From: Plotosus lineatus
Taxonomy: Eukaryota; Chordata; Actinopteri; Siluriformes; Plotosidae
Reading direction: 5' to 3'
Assembly: GCA_024760905.1 (NCBI GenBank)
Contig: CM045729.1
Span: 58,872,080 to 58,936,079 of the forward strand
DNA length: 64,000 bases
Each line of letters starts with the position of its first letter. Position 1 is the stretch's first letter. This document shows positions 50,044 to 62,685 of this stretch, one piece after another. The translations under genes and the position numbers were made by a program. The notes beneath the pieces are model-generated. The model ran no database searches and had not been told where the DNA came from. It worked only from the letters and a program-made list of their open reading frames with translations.

Positions 50044-50390
50044 TCAGTTCAGTTCATTTTCTGTAACCGCTTTATCCTAATTAGGGTCGTGGGGAAGCTG
50101 GCGCCCATCCCAGCCAACTCCGAGCAAGGGCAGAGTACAACCTGGAGAGCTCGCCAGGCCATCGCAGGGCGGAAACACGCCGACGGCTTTGCAGCCTACT
50201 CTTGTCGAAAGTCAGCAATGGTTCTTTTACATGAACCTCTCATCATAAACAGTGAAAGACGTGGCCGGCCTTTGATAACCCAGTTAGCTGCACTGGGGGG
50301 ACAGTGACAACCTTGTGGAGAGTAGGACTTGAACCCCCAACCTTTGGATCAGTGATCCAGTACCTTATACCACTAGACAACCACTGCCCC
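50044..50390 (-). mobile_element. SINE, subtype B, full length
   Basis: Minus-strand head at about 50320-50390, common body, L2-like tail ending in GAACTGAACTGAAC-type repeats at 50044-50056, the same terminal repeat as the copy ending at 45838. No clear TSD. Confidence 0.92.
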
Positions 50391-51680
50391 TTTTTTTGGA
50401 TGTATGGACTTTTAAATAACCAACTGAAATCATTCCCTGCAGATCATTTAATTAAATTCTATGGTTCGAGGATGTCTTCTAATTTCATGCTGTCTAATCT
50501 TGGGCTAACAACAGTACATTGGAATAACTTTTTGAAACATACTCATTGGTATCCACAAGCTTTTTATGAAGGTCTCAGAGAGCTTTTTAGATCCTGGCAT
50601 GATGATACGACACACTTCAACGACAAAGAGAACACCAGACCGAAAATGTCAGGATTAAATAAGACAAATTTCACCCGCAGGAGGTTCTAATTAATAACAC
50701 TATATCTAACACCCAATTCTGATTTTAACTTGAACCTGACTTGAAGGTATGATTAGAGATTCTAGGATAAAAAAATAAATAAATAAATAAAAAATCCTAC
50801 TTAAAAACATGCATTTCTGAAGCATATTGTCCCACTTGAATAGCTGCACTGTACTGTACCTGAAGATTGTGATTCTATTCAGGAGATTGTTATCAGGGTT
50901 GAGTTGGGCTGCATCAGTTGTAGAAAATCATAAAATAATGAGTATTTTATCATGAACAAAGACAGTCAGTAAATCTCTCTGTTTCCAGTGACAACCCCCC
51001 ACCCCACCCCACCCCACTCCACCCCACCCCCCACCGCCAACATTTTGCTGCAGCAATGAAGTGTGACAAGGACGGTACAGGCTTTATCTCCAGATGTGTA
51101 TGTAAGGATCATGTAAAGCACAGATCTGTTTTTGTTTGTTTCTTGATTTAAGTTTTAGAAATCACTTAAAAAACAAACATTTTATGTGCCATTTGTTGGC
51201 GTGTATCCCCTTTCACTCTACCATAGAGACTGACACAGTTATATGGTTAATAATAGTTCATAGTACAATACGATAACCTCCTTATTGCACATTTATAAGT
51301 GTCATACCAAAAAAGAAAGAAAGAAACAGAAACAATAAAGAAATTAAAGTCTCAAATACCACCATAATTCTTTAATGGTTGTATTGGGTTAATTTTCAGT
51401 CGAGGCAGTGAAGACATTTAATTGAAATGTAGAGAGACGCTTTCTGTATTATGTCATATGACAAGAACAGCAAATGGTAACTGTGAATTTCTGGGGAAAA
51501 AAGTGAAAAGTGGAGTATAACAGCTTGTGAGAGGATCAATTCCTGCAAGAGAAGAAAACTCCTCTTTAATCACATCACATCACTTAATGGACCAACAAAC
51601 AATTTGCAATTATGCTTTGTTATTTATTTATGTTTTAACTATCCTTTTTATTTTGCACTACAATGGAAACCTGGCTAACA

Positions 51681-51740
<60 letters not shown>

Positions 51741-53959
51741 TGTTTGTTATAGTAATGAGCTCACGTCAGTTTTAAACTTGTTCCCACCACCCAAAATACA
51801 CCCACTCACACACCCACAGCAACCTGTCAGGAACTCATAAAGACTTATTTTATGGTGCAGTGTTCCAGAAAAAATGACCTTGATGTAATGACTGCAGGAA
51901 ATCAATACATTAGAGCTGAGCAAAATGTTGCACCTTCCTGCACTTTTTATTATTCTAAAATATAGTTTTATAGGCTCAGTGGAGAAACACAGTATAACTT
52001 AGTTAGGGGTATAGGTAATGTGTGCTTGTTAAACGTATAAAAGAGGAATGGAGAACAGATGGAATAATGCAAATAGGTGTGAAAGTGTACAATCATAGGC
52101 AGTTCATAAGAGGTCAAAACATCAGGGGGAAGAAACTGCAGCATAGAGCAAGAACAACTTTTTTAACGTTTTAACTTTTTTACTGAATCAAACAATGTTG
52201 TTTATTCAACATTTCACATCTCTCTCTCTCTTTCGCTCTTCTGCCTTCATGTGTCCCTTCTCAAGGGATTTCTCCCGTGCAAGGAAACCTGGCATTGTTG
52301 CCCTTTACAAGCTCACCCACATACCTCCACCGACCGATGGTGCCCACCTCTACTTATGCCCAGGCAATACTTATCTATAAAAGGATCAAAGGCTTAGGCT
52401 GCTGGTGCTCAACCTCTACCTGTACTACTCTTGGCTGAGCATAGCTACTTATAAACTTGAGCATCATCCAAAAGCTGACACAATGGATCACCTATTTTGT
52501 GCTGTCAACAGAATAGTCCTGACAAAAATCTAGAACTTTTCAAAACCAACTACCATTTTGCACTAAATTTGGCCACCCACTCTGAGGGCGCAGAGGCTAC
52601 TGCACACTCTCATAAATGATTATGGCCTTTTGTAACAGCTTCCACCTACTAAGCAGAATGAGGAGTTAAAAGCAGGTCCTTTGCTATAAAACAGTGGAAA
52701 TTGTGCTTCACAGCAACTCATCGACTACCCAAAAGCTCCTGGTTTTCAAAATAACAACTGCACCTGGGTAAACTGAAATGTTTAGAAATACATGTGTAAA
52801 GGACTTATCAGCCTGCCCCAGGAAGAGACTGATGGATGCCTTCCTCTCATCTGGCCAAAAGCCATGACATGAAGAATACAGCTTAGGGTATGCGTCAATC
52901 CCGACTGACCCCACTGATAGACCTCACTGTCTCCACCACTGACCAATTTGCTCTCCATGTAATGAGTCAACCTCTGCACAGTACCTCCTTCTGGCACAGA
53001 CCCCTTCTCAGTATGAGCTTTCTCTGCACCTGCCCTGCCTCCACACTGGGATCAAATTCAATCTCTCACGGGGCAATTATGGTAAGTCAAAAGGTGAAGC
53101 ATTTTAGAGAAACATAGGTTCCAATGAGAATGACTGGTGTCAAACAGGCACAGGAAAGACCACAGAAAAGCCATAGAAGGAGAAGACTAGGCAGTCACTG
53201 AGCTCAACATGTTGCTCCTAAAGCCCAGTATAATCCATTTAGCTTTTTATGAGCTGAGTAGAACGCCATTGATAGAGGCACATTAATCTGGCTAATATCG
53301 TTTCACTGCTCCAGAGTCCCCTCTGATCCAGCTCAAACAGAATGCAGCTATCAAGCTGAAGCGCATCTGCCAGTTAGCCTGCAGCCAAGTCCACAGCACA
53401 GGCATACAATTACTGATCCTACTTAGTTGAACCGCTCTATAGCTCAAACTATTACACCCAGCATCAGTGTGCAGCACCATTGCTACACGCTGAGCTCTAA
53501 TTCTAACATTGACCAAATTAGCTGAAAATGCATTGGCTTCAAAAGGCACTTACTTAATATATATTTTTAACAGGGTAAAATTAAAACATGAAAAAACAAT
53601 TATAATACCCATCCATCCTGAACATGAGTTTATCCTGAGCATAATTAAATTATGCATACAGTTCAATTTAAAACAACCATTCCCCAGTTTTCATGAACAA
53701 AAACCCCACTCAAGTCTCACTTTCTCACTGCATACGTTTATACGGTACGTATGGGTTATGTTACTTGCCCACATGACAAAGTAGTGCATACTTTCCCTCC
53801 GGTGTCTGTAATGCTGTGTCAATTCAAAACCTATTTTACAACTGGAAATCTGATTCTGTCACCTTATAGGAGAATTCTTCTGTCTTCAAATGAAGTTCAA
53901 ATGAATATTCAGACCATTTTCGTCATCTATTGATGTGTTCGTTAATTTACAATAATCTG

Positions 53960-54002
<43 letters not shown>

Positions 54003-54974
54003 AGATATGGAGGAAAGCTAAAAGGAGCTTTGGGATTAGGTAGATTATAACAAGAATATCGTTACTGAAAGCTGAAAATAATCACATCCAAATCCTCAGG
54101 AATGTTTAAAATGAAGCATAGGAAATTACAGCTACAAACAGTTGCACATCAGTGTTATTATTGCCACAGTGCGCGATCATTTTTGGTTGTTCTGGATCTG
54201 CTTTATTTTTAACTGAACAGGTGTGACGTTGTCTTTAGTGAAAACAGACAGTGTTCATTAAGGCACATATTTGAAACACTGTCATTTCTCCTTAAAGAGA
54301 TTTTTTTTTTCTTTGTGCATGAGCTATCAAACAAGACACCCACAAGCAAACTTCAAATGGAAGGAGGAATGCAATCTAACAGTGTTTCAATTCACTGATT
54401 TACATTTACCATTTGCCTGAAACACTTCCTTGTCAGGCAAGTGACACATTTGATTTGACCACAAAGTGGGAGATGATGGAACAAACTGCTATGTTCATGT
54501 TTCTATTTCTGTAATTTTAACTGAGGACATAAAACAGGTAGACATAAACACATACAAGTAAGTAGGACATGGATCTCATGAAGCACATTCAAACAAATAA
54601 AATATCCAAGATGAATAAAGCCCAGACAATTTTGTAATAATAAACTGCTGCATCCAGTGGAACCCACTGTTTTAGGTAAAACATGCATCCGACAGATGCT
54701 CCAACAAAGTAAACAGATGCGAGACATGCTCCAAAATGGTGTTTTTCTTTTCCAGATACTTGGGTCCTGCTAAAAGAGCCCATTGCCAATTCAAACAAAG
54801 GGCGGTATGACTTGTGCCTATATCTCAATATTGTCATCTAATCTCTTGTCAATATAGAGCTGGACATTATTAATTATTTAAATATTATTCTGTGCACTCT
54901 CTATACACGTACACACAAAAACTGACAAAAAAAAACAAACAAACAAAAAACCCCACCACACTCTTATTGCCGAG
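50391..54974. other. No gene recognised; microsatellites
   Basis: Contains a CCCCA-rich repeat at 50995-51036, (TG)n at 51682-51740 and (CT)n at 53962-54000. Frames at 52195-52380, 52890-53117 and 54589-54837 have no recognisable motif. A T-run/oligo-A pair near 54301 and 54925 may be retroposon ends. No exon can be supported. Confidence 0.45.
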
Positions 54975-55155
54975 GTAACTTGTCCAGCACACCTTTGGTG
55001 TGAGTGTGAATGGTTTGATGTGAGTTGCCCTGTAGTGGTCTGTTGATCTGCACAGGATATACTCCACCTTCACCCAGAGTCAACTGAGATGAGCACCAGC
55101 CTCAGTGTGACCCTAATCAGTATTAAATGTCTCAGAAAATGGATGAATTTATGGA
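54975..55155 (+). mobile_element. L2-like LINE or SINE 3' tail, decayed
   Basis: The plus strand shows 'ggtgtgagtgtgaatggttt' followed by 'ggatatactccaccttcac' and 'gtgaccctaatcagtattaa', ending in ATGGATGAAT-type repeats. This is the same tail type as subtype B SINEs but older and without the SINE head. Confidence 0.65.
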
Positions 55156-55171
55156 TTCTTATTGCTCTACA

Positions 55172-55175
<4 letters not shown>

Positions 55176-55264
<89 letters not shown>
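55176..55264. repeat. (TA)n microsatellite
   Basis: About 88 bp of TA on the left of the inverted Penelope-like pair. Confidence 0.97.
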
Positions 55265-55267
<3 letters not shown>

Positions 55268-55369
55268 TTTCTGAGTAGATCCTTCCGTAGGAGAGTGCTC
55301 AATACTTTTGGTAGAGCAAATAAACAAAAATAAAGGACAGGACAAAGACTTTCTATTGAAACTCCATTT

Positions 55370-55424
55370 ATCACTACAGATCTGTTTCGAGGGGTGGTGA
55401 AACCATCCTCTCTCTTCAGGTGAT
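55370..55424 (-). ncRNA. Hammerhead ribozyme, copy 2
   Basis: Identical over 55 nt to copy 1 (41825-41879), with the same stems and core bases. Predicted self-cleavage follows the A17 equivalent at 55375 on the minus strand. Confidence 0.85.
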
Positions 55425-55446
55425 TATAGAAGAATTCTGATATAGA

Positions 55447-55501
55447 ATCACCTGAAGAGAGAGGATGGTTTCACCACCCCTCGAAACAGATCTGTAGTGA
55501 T
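55447..55501 (+). ncRNA. Hammerhead ribozyme, copy 3
   Basis: Plus strand: ATCAC (55447-55451), CTGAAGA (55452-55458), stem II hairpin (55459-55482), GAA (55483-55485), stem III ACAG-AT-CTGT (55486-55495), A at 55496 as cleavage nucleotide, GTGAT (55497-55501). It is the exact reverse complement of copy 2. A transcript through both copies could fold into one long hairpin that would compete with ribozyme folding. Confidence 0.87.
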
Positions 55502-55546
55502 AAATGGAGTTTCAATAGAAAGTCTTTGTCCTGTCCTTTTATTTTA

Positions 55547-55548
<2 letters not shown>

Positions 55549-55609
<61 letters not shown>
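55549..55609. repeat. (TA)n microsatellite
   Basis: About 60 bp of TA on the right of the inverted Penelope-like pair. Confidence 0.97.
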
Positions 55610-55612
<3 letters not shown>

Positions 55613-55859
55613 GACTTCTTATAAATTCATGATACCTTTATGACTATTCAAAGTGGTGGAGTGATTGCATTATCCCATTGCCCGCATTACTGAATTACTG
55701 AAGGGCAGGGGGTTTAATAGGTTGACTGCACTTATGCTCATACCATTCAACGTTAAAAAAGTGCTAAATTCTTAGGTGACACACAAAGATAAAAAACGAC
55801 ATTTATGACAATAATCAGTGAAGAAAGATAAATCTTTGCTGCCTATTTTGAACAGTCAT

Positions 55860-55937
55860 GGTTGTGTCAGGAAGGGCATCTGACGTAAAAACCTATGCCA
55901 AATCAAACGTGCGAATCATTCGCTGTGGCGACCCCTA
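55860..55937 (+). mobile_element. A-type tail alone (SINE or RTE-like LINE 3' end)
   Basis: Starts at 'ggttgtgtcaggaagggcat' and runs to 'cgctgtggcgacccct'. The SINE body is absent. This could be a 5'-truncated SINE or the last bases of the partner LINE. Confidence 0.75.
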
Positions 55938-57042
55938 TGGGACAATGAACTCGCTGGACAGGACCGTGTGGCGGTCGAGGTATCTGAGCAGGCGGACGAA
56001 AGCCCGAGTCTGAACTGCAGTCTGCAGTTGAAGTTGCAAACTCTATACCAGTATAAACTAGAGGACTTCATGGATGGGATGGCAATACGTGCAAAACCTC
56101 TGCGAAAGACTTGTTAAATATGCTTTGATTCCTTAAAAAAAACAAAAAAACAAAACATATTTAGAAAAATTAACTATAAGTTTGGCAAAAAAATAATTTG
56201 TGTAAATGTGGGCAGTATTCTGCAGACTGAGTAGTTCGAACTGTAACAGTTGCTGTTCTGCCTCATCTTCCCTCACTTAGGGTAATGGTGCTGGTTACGT
56301 GTTGTCCTTAGTGAGCTGTTCAGATTGTGTCTATGTCACGATATATTCACCTAATTTCAGCCAAAATCTCTTATTATCTTATAGTTATTATAAACTATTT
56401 TATTATTGCTTGAATTGAAAAAGCACACTGCTGACAATTTGAAAATCTCAAGCTCCACGTGAATATTTCAAAACATGAGTAATACCAGAAACAATGTTCT
56501 CTTTTTTTTTATTCTGATTGCCTTTATTATCAATGTGCCAGCATATTTAATCATGTTTTTTTGCATAATCACACTGACTACATGGGTTGTGGAAACAGAA
56601 TAACACAGACCATTAGAATGATCTCCTTCATGCTATATGTAGATGACATATTATCGTTAGTCTATCAGAAAGAAAATTTTGCTCTACATCCAGGTCCATC
56701 TAAAGTGATAGACGTACGACACAGTGGGCTGCCACATTGAGGCACCCAGTGAGCAGTTGGGGATTGGATGCTTTGCGCAAGGGCACTTCAGTCATGAAAG
56801 TGGAGGAAGGTGCTGCTCACTCCCCAGCCGCCACATATTTTTCCTGCTGGATCAGAAATTGAACCCCAACTTTTAAGTATAGTGTGTATCTCAGTATGAA
56901 ATGTTAGATTACAAAAACAGATATAAGTGTTTAATCTGAGTTAGTTTATCCTGGAAATGTAAATAAACAGAAAAAAAAATATTCACATGTCTCTTTATCG
57001 TCAGTATCCTGAACCTGAGAGCTGTTTGGGAATGCATGACAT
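55938..57042. other. No gene seen; dispersed-repeat fragment at 56735-56875
   Basis: Mostly AT-rich. The 56735-56875 stretch contains 'gcgcaagggcacttcagt' and a decayed 'cagaaattgaaccccaac', a pattern seen in common fish dispersed repeats with a tRNA-like part. No coding frame is supported. Confidence 0.45.
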
Positions 57043-57055
57043 ATGGTGCACCATA

Positions 57056-57398
57056 ATGTTCTTCTTTTCCTTTGAGCTTTTCCCCTTTTATTCAGGGGTC
57101 GCCACCACAAATCATTTGATTTGCATATTTGATTTGGTATAGGTTTTTATGTCGGATGCCCTTCCTGACACAAACCTTTAGCAAGGGACAGAAACACGCT
57201 GACGGCTATGCAGCTACTCTTTACGAAAGTCAGCAATGGTTCTTTTACATGAACCTCTCACCATAGACATGAGCGGCCTTTGATAACCCAGTTAGCTGCA
57301 CTGGGAGGACAGTGACAACCTTGTGGAGAGTGGGACCCGAACCCCCAACCCTAGGATCAGCAATCCAGTGGCCTTTACCACCAGGCCACCACTGCCCT
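57056..57398 (-). mobile_element. SINE, subtype A, full length, with 13-bp TSD
   Basis: Minus-strand head (57330-57398), common body, A-type tail to 57062. Flanks ATGGTGCACCATA (57043-57055) and ATGGAGCACCATA (57399-57411) differ at one base. About 10 bases are missing in the body near 57270. Confidence 0.92.
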
Positions 57399-57713
57399 AT
57401 GGAGCACCATATAGGATATGTTGGGTATTCTATCATCCAACAAACAGACAGAACAGATAGTGAAACCATTTGAGGTTCTGTGGATTAAATCAGTCGATAT
57501 TATTTTACAAAATATAGTTGATAATGTAAATGTTGATTTGTAGCACTAATATTTGCATAGGGTTGCTCAATTTTGGAAAAAAAAAAAAATCTGTAAAAGC
57601 TGCACACAAGTGTTTCGTGCTAGTGCATTCTGTCTCAATTTGTAACAGTGGTTGTTGAAAATTCATAGATTTTCAAAATGCAGAAAAATTAAACTTCAAA
57701 GTTCGTTCATTCA

Positions 57714-57836
57714 TCCCCGAAGGAAACCCTCACAAGCACGGGGAGTATATGCAAACTCCACACGGAAACACAGCGAGCCCAGGAATCGAGCCTGAAACCT
57801 GCTTACTATGAGGCGAACATGTGAAACCACTGCAAC
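57714..57836 (-). mobile_element. Ancient central-domain SINE fragment
   Basis: Central phrases ('acaagcacggggag', 'atgcaaactccacacgg') and a decayed tRNA-like head, read on the minus strand. Confidence 0.65.
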
Positions 57837-58025
57837 AAAACATTTAAAAGTGTTTATTTATTGGTACTTTATTGAAATCTTTACAATCTTAAATGCAAGG
57901 GATATTGAGGAATATCACATTTCTCTATGCAGCCTTTAAAAAGGTTTCCATTTCACATGATTAACCTTATTTGGCCAATAGTGTTACATTTTTAATATTT
58001 CTTTTAATTAAAATTTATGTACTAT

Positions 58026-58100
58026 TCATTCATGCATTTTCTAAAACACCTAATTCTAATTAGAGTCGTGGAGAGGCTGGCAACCATCTCAGCTATTTAA
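58026..58100 (-). mobile_element. L2-like tail fragment
   Basis: Contains 'cattttctaaaac', 'ctaattctaattagagtcgt' and 'gaggctggcaaccatctcag', the subtype B tail without a SINE body. Confidence 0.65.
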
Positions 58101-58534
58101 TATCTATTATTTTTCATATGCACATAAAGCTTCTCAAGATACCTTTCACTTATTATATATTACTTCTCATAAATAAAAGAAAGCCATTAAGTGGGCTAAC
58201 CAGATAAGAAGAAAGAAAAAAAAAAATCCAAAATCAGCTCATCTAGAAGGCTATTTCAAATCAAAGCACATGTTTGTGTTGCTAACTCTTTTATTTTATA
58301 TAATAATTTTATTAGGTACAAAACTGAAGCATCGTCCAACATTATCTGCAGGTGGAAACATAAACTTTATTTACAACTGGGTCTAATTCGTTTTACAACT
58401 GGAATAGTTGACCCATAACTGTTTTCAGATTTATAGCTTTAAATGTAACCCATATGTAAACTTAAACATATTTTATTTACTGAAGGTTTCGTCCTGAAGA
58501 AATAAAGAAATTAATTAATCTCTGTCAATGTGTG

Positions 58535-59066
<532 letters not shown>

Positions 59067-60422
59067 CAGTGGCAAGCAAAAGTTTGGGCATCCCTGGTAC
59101 AAATCATTTCTGTTAATGTGAACAATTAAGCAAGTGAATGAAATGAATTCCTAAAGGCATGACGTTACAGATGATACATCCCCTTTATACTTTGAAACAC
59201 AATCATATTTTATTATCAATGATCTGTTTTATGGTAAACTATGTTGCAATGTCGTTTTTATTGTAAAATACTATAAGCTGTGGATGCCAGAATTTCACCG
59301 TTCAAATTAGGGAAAGACATTTTTTTTACAATTACAGTAAATGAGTACTGGTATTGCTCATTGTACAATCAAGAATGGTATCTGACTGCACATTTTGCTG
59401 TAAGAATAATTGTTTTTTTACCACAATAAAATCTATCATTTAGTCTTAAAATTAACATTAAAATACACTATCAGTTAAAGTCTGCAGTATATTACTGTAA
59501 AATGCCCCCCAGTATGCACATTTAACAATTAGAGACTGTAGTACATTTACATTACATCATTGGGCAGACACTCTTATCCAGCGCAACTTAAAAATGCTCA
59601 TTTCTATTCAGCTGAGCAATTGAGAGTTAAGGGCCTTGCTCAAGGGCCCAACAGTGGTGGTTGAACCACTGATCTTAAGATTAGTAACCCATCACCCAAA
59701 CATCTAAACCACCACAGCATCCCTGAAGACATGTAAAGTCATCTTTACAAGAAAGTAATACAAGAGTTGCAATATTGGCCACTCAGAATATTTGCTATAT
59801 TTCTGTTATGCCCACAAGCATATACATTTAAAGTTATAATCTGAATTCTTTGCTAGAATAAAATGTAAAAAAAAAAAAAAAAAAAAAAAGTAGTGTTGGC
59901 TGCTCAGAAAGTCACAGCACGTTTCCGGTACTGCTATATTAGTATGTATATTCTTCAGTTCCAGACAGTATTCATTACAATAATTAAATGAGAATATTAT
60001 GGTATGTTATGCTAGAAAAGTTACAGTATATTTTGTTAAAAACTGTACAAGACTTTTATTACAGCAGGAATCTCACAGAACTAAAAGAATCTTGTAAGGA
60101 AGAACGAGTGAGTGAATATTGCTTATGCAGGAATTGAAAGATTGTACAAAAAGTGTTTACAAGCTGTGATTCTTGCCTGGGAGGCACGACTCTGGCTATT
60201 AACTATGCATGCACTTTTTTTCTGTGGATCTTTTCCTTTTCTGTTATTTTGAAAATGTAAATGATATAAAAAAAAAAAAGAAAGAAATTGTGTTCAAAAT
60301 ATAAAGGGAGTGTATCATCTGTATCTTCATGCCTTTTGGAAATCATGTCATCTTTCACTTGCTGAAGTGTTTATATTGAAAGGAGTTTTGATCAGGGTTG
60401 CTAAAACTTTTGATTGCCACTG
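59067..60422. mobile_element. Tc1/mariner-type element without transposase
   Basis: Bounded by TA. Left terminus CAGTGGCAAGCAAAAGTTTG; right terminus, as reverse complement, CAGTGGCAATCAAAAGTTTT; similarity continues to about 30 bases. The 1356-bp interior has no transposase frame on either strand and holds a nested dispersed repeat and an A tract (59867-59890). Confidence 0.82.
59549..59722 (+). repeat. Common fish dispersed repeat nested in the Tc1-type element
   Basis: Starts 'ttacattacatcattgggca', continues 'gacactcttatccagcgcaa', 'gggccttgctcaagggccca' and a final tRNA-like 'ctaaaccaccacagcatcc'. This repeat type is frequent in ostariophysan genomes as I remember; a shorter piece is at 9712-9762. 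Confidence 0.7.
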
Positions 60423-60604
60423 TATACAGAGAGGGCTGCTTCATGTTGCTGTTAATGTGTGCCATGCAAGAACAGTAGCTGGATGAGCAAATGAAAAGAA
60501 AAGATATCCGAATACAGCGGTGAAACCCTATTAAAAAATAATTAAATATATAAATGAATATATTAAAAAAAAAAGCCAACCTGAATTAAGTTACATTTTA
60601 GCGA

Positions 60605-61443
60605 GACATGGATCCTTCGCTAATTCACGCTTCGATTCTTGCGGCTTCAGTGCATCGCATTTTTTTTTTTATATATATATTCATAGACTTAAAAAAATAA
60701 GGAAATTAAGGAAGAACAGGGAAAAAGTTATGGAAAATGTCGCAAAACAAGGCGAATTATGCAAAAAAAAAAAAAACCCAAACAAACAAAAACAAAATAA
60801 TCAACCCAAAACCCCCATCAAACCCACTTCCATTTTTATGCGACGCGTATGCACACACTCAGTTGCACACCTCACATATAAATGTATGTGTATGTGTGTG
60901 TATTTAGGGCAGTGGTGGTCTAGTGGTTAAGGCGCAGGATCGCTGATCCTAAGGTTGGGGGTTCGAGTCCCCACAAGGTTGTCACTGTCCCCCCCCCCAG
61001 TGCAGCTAACTGGGTTATCAAAGGCGGGCCATGTCTCTCACTGTCGATGGTGAGAGGCATGTAAAAGAACTATTGCTGACTTTCGCAAAGAGTCGGCTGC
61101 AAAGCCGTCAGCATGTTTCTACGACCTGGAGAGGGATGGGTGCCACCAGGCCAAATCAGCCCAAGTCTCACCATGAAGGCACCCCAACGACATCCCCGAA
61201 TGTTAAAGGATAAGTGAAGTGATGCGTGTGTGTATTTATGTTTCATTTACATCTTATGCATTATTTTTGAATGTTTAATTGTTATCGAAAGCATTTATAG
61301 TGTTGAAATTCATTTTATTATATACACATATATATGTACGTATGCATCATTCGGGGGGGGGGGGGTCGATCCTACTTTGTGGAATTCAACGGTGGCGGGG
61401 GGAGTCTCGGTCCCAATTAAGCGCGGAAAGTGAGGGATCCCTG
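60605..61443. mobile_element. Tigger/pogo-like non-autonomous element, copy 2, split by a SINE
   Basis: The left end (near ATGGATCCTTCGCTAATTCA) and the right end (reverse complement CAGGGATCCCTCACTTTCCG) are imperfect inverted repeats. The interior aligns with copy 1 at 29925-30296. The SINE at 60907-61225 was inserted later. A G run lies at 61353-61365 where copy 1 also has G-rich sequence. Confidence 0.75.
60907..61225 (+). mobile_element. SINE, subtype C (third kind of tail), with 13-bp TSD
   Basis: Standard head (A box TGGTCTAGTGG, B box GGTTCGAGTCC) and common body up to 'cagcatgtttct' at 61120. It is then joined to about 105 bp ('acgacctggagagggatggg' to 'aaggataagtgaagtgatgc') unlike tail A or B. 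A perfect TSD, GTGTGTGTATTTA, lies at 60894-60906 and 61226-61238, so the unusual tail was part of the inserted unit. Confidence 0.9.
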
Positions 61444-62178
61444 TGTATTGCTAAACTGATTGCTGGTGGAGAGCAGCTTCCTGATCCAGACAGCTTCACT
61501 AATAAAGCATAGTAGAGTCAGCAGATGAATCTATAATTATATTCAGAATATAAACAATAACCTGGACTTTACATGTATGAATCAATAAAAGACTGCAATT
61601 CTTTTAGTGGATATAATTTTTATATATAATTTTATAGCTCCATTCAGTAGGCTTTACATCATGGAGGTTCACAAGAATCATCTGATTGTTTGATGAACAA
61701 ACAAGTAAATAAAATGATAAACAAAACTCACTTGACAAATTGCGAGGATATGGATAAGCAGACCGCACATGTGACATGAAGTAGGTTCAATTGAATTTAA
61801 TAATTAAAAACATTAATCATGCATGCTGTCACTTAAACATTCAAACTGGAAAAAACAAAACAAATAAAAGTGGAGCACCTCTGGGGATAAACTATGATTG
61901 TTAAAGTTCTTTGTGTTTTGCTATGGATACAGTCACTGGTTTAAATAATTATCTAGAAAGGACACAAGTTAACAAGTAGTGAAGGTTCATTTCGGGGTAG
62001 CCGCTCAAAAGTTATTTACCAGTTTGATTTACTGCTGCTGTAATTCAGAAACGGGTAAAAATGGAATCCCAAATATCCAACAAAATGTTTTTCCATCTTG
62101 AGGTACAAGTAAAGAGCATAATGTTTAAAGATAAGAAATCGAGATAGAAATATCTGGGTTGTGACATCACTGATAAAT
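61444..62178. other. No gene seen
   Basis: AT-rich unique-looking DNA. Confidence 0.45.
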
Positions 62179-62189
62179 TGGCCTATACA

Positions 62190-62533
62190 TCATCATCATT
62201 TTCTGTAGCCGCTTCATCCGAATTAGGGTCGCGGGGAGGCTGGTGCCCATCCCAGCCAACTCAGGGCGAGGGCAGAGTACACCCTGACAGCTCGCCAGGC
62301 CATTGCAGGGCGGAAACACACTGACGGCTTTGCAGCCTACTCTTTTTACGAAAGTCAGCAATGGTTCTTTTACATGCCTCACACCATAGACAGTGGGAGA
62401 CATGGCCGGCCTTTGATAACCCAGTTAGCTGCACTGGGGGGGACAGTGACAACCTTGTGGAGAGTGGGACTCGAACCCCCAACCTTTGGATCAGCGATCC
62501 GGCGCCTTATGCCACTAGACCACCACTGCCTCC
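62190..62533 (-). mobile_element. SINE, subtype B, full length, with 11-bp TSD
   Basis: Minus-strand head (62465-62533), common body, L2-like tail ending in ATGATGATG at 62190-62198. Direct repeats TGGCCTATACA lie at 62179-62189 and 62534-62544. Very close to consensus, so probably young. Confidence 0.94.
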
Positions 62534-62575
62534 TGGCCTATACAGTACATCTAAAAAAGTGTGGAAAAGAAAAAT

Positions 62576-62622
62576 TATATATATATATATACATACACAC
62601 ATATATATATATACACATATAT

Positions 62623-62667
<45 letters not shown>
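62576..62667. repeat. Mixed (TA)n/(CA)n repeat
   Basis: Alternating blocks of TA and CA. Confidence 0.95.
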
Positions 62668-62671
<4 letters not shown>

Positions 62672-62685
62672 TAGGCCTCCGTCAG

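Larger units (their letters stand above)
55265..55548. mobile_element. Inverted pair of Penelope-like terminal fragments
   Basis: Left arm (55265-55424, minus orientation) and right arm (55445-55548, plus orientation) are near-identical over about 100 bp and meet head to head around a 20-nt spacer with GAATTC at its centre. Each arm contains one hammerhead. The left arm extends about 60 bp further, to the 'gattttctgagtagatcc' end that also borders (TA)n at 41718. Both sides are (TA)n. Confidence 0.75.

Noticed and set aside
54589..54837. Membrane-protein-like small gene on the minus strand
   Set aside because: Hydrophobic stretch only, no recognisable family, no repeat of the frame on neighbouring sequence, and no splice context that can be supported by eye.
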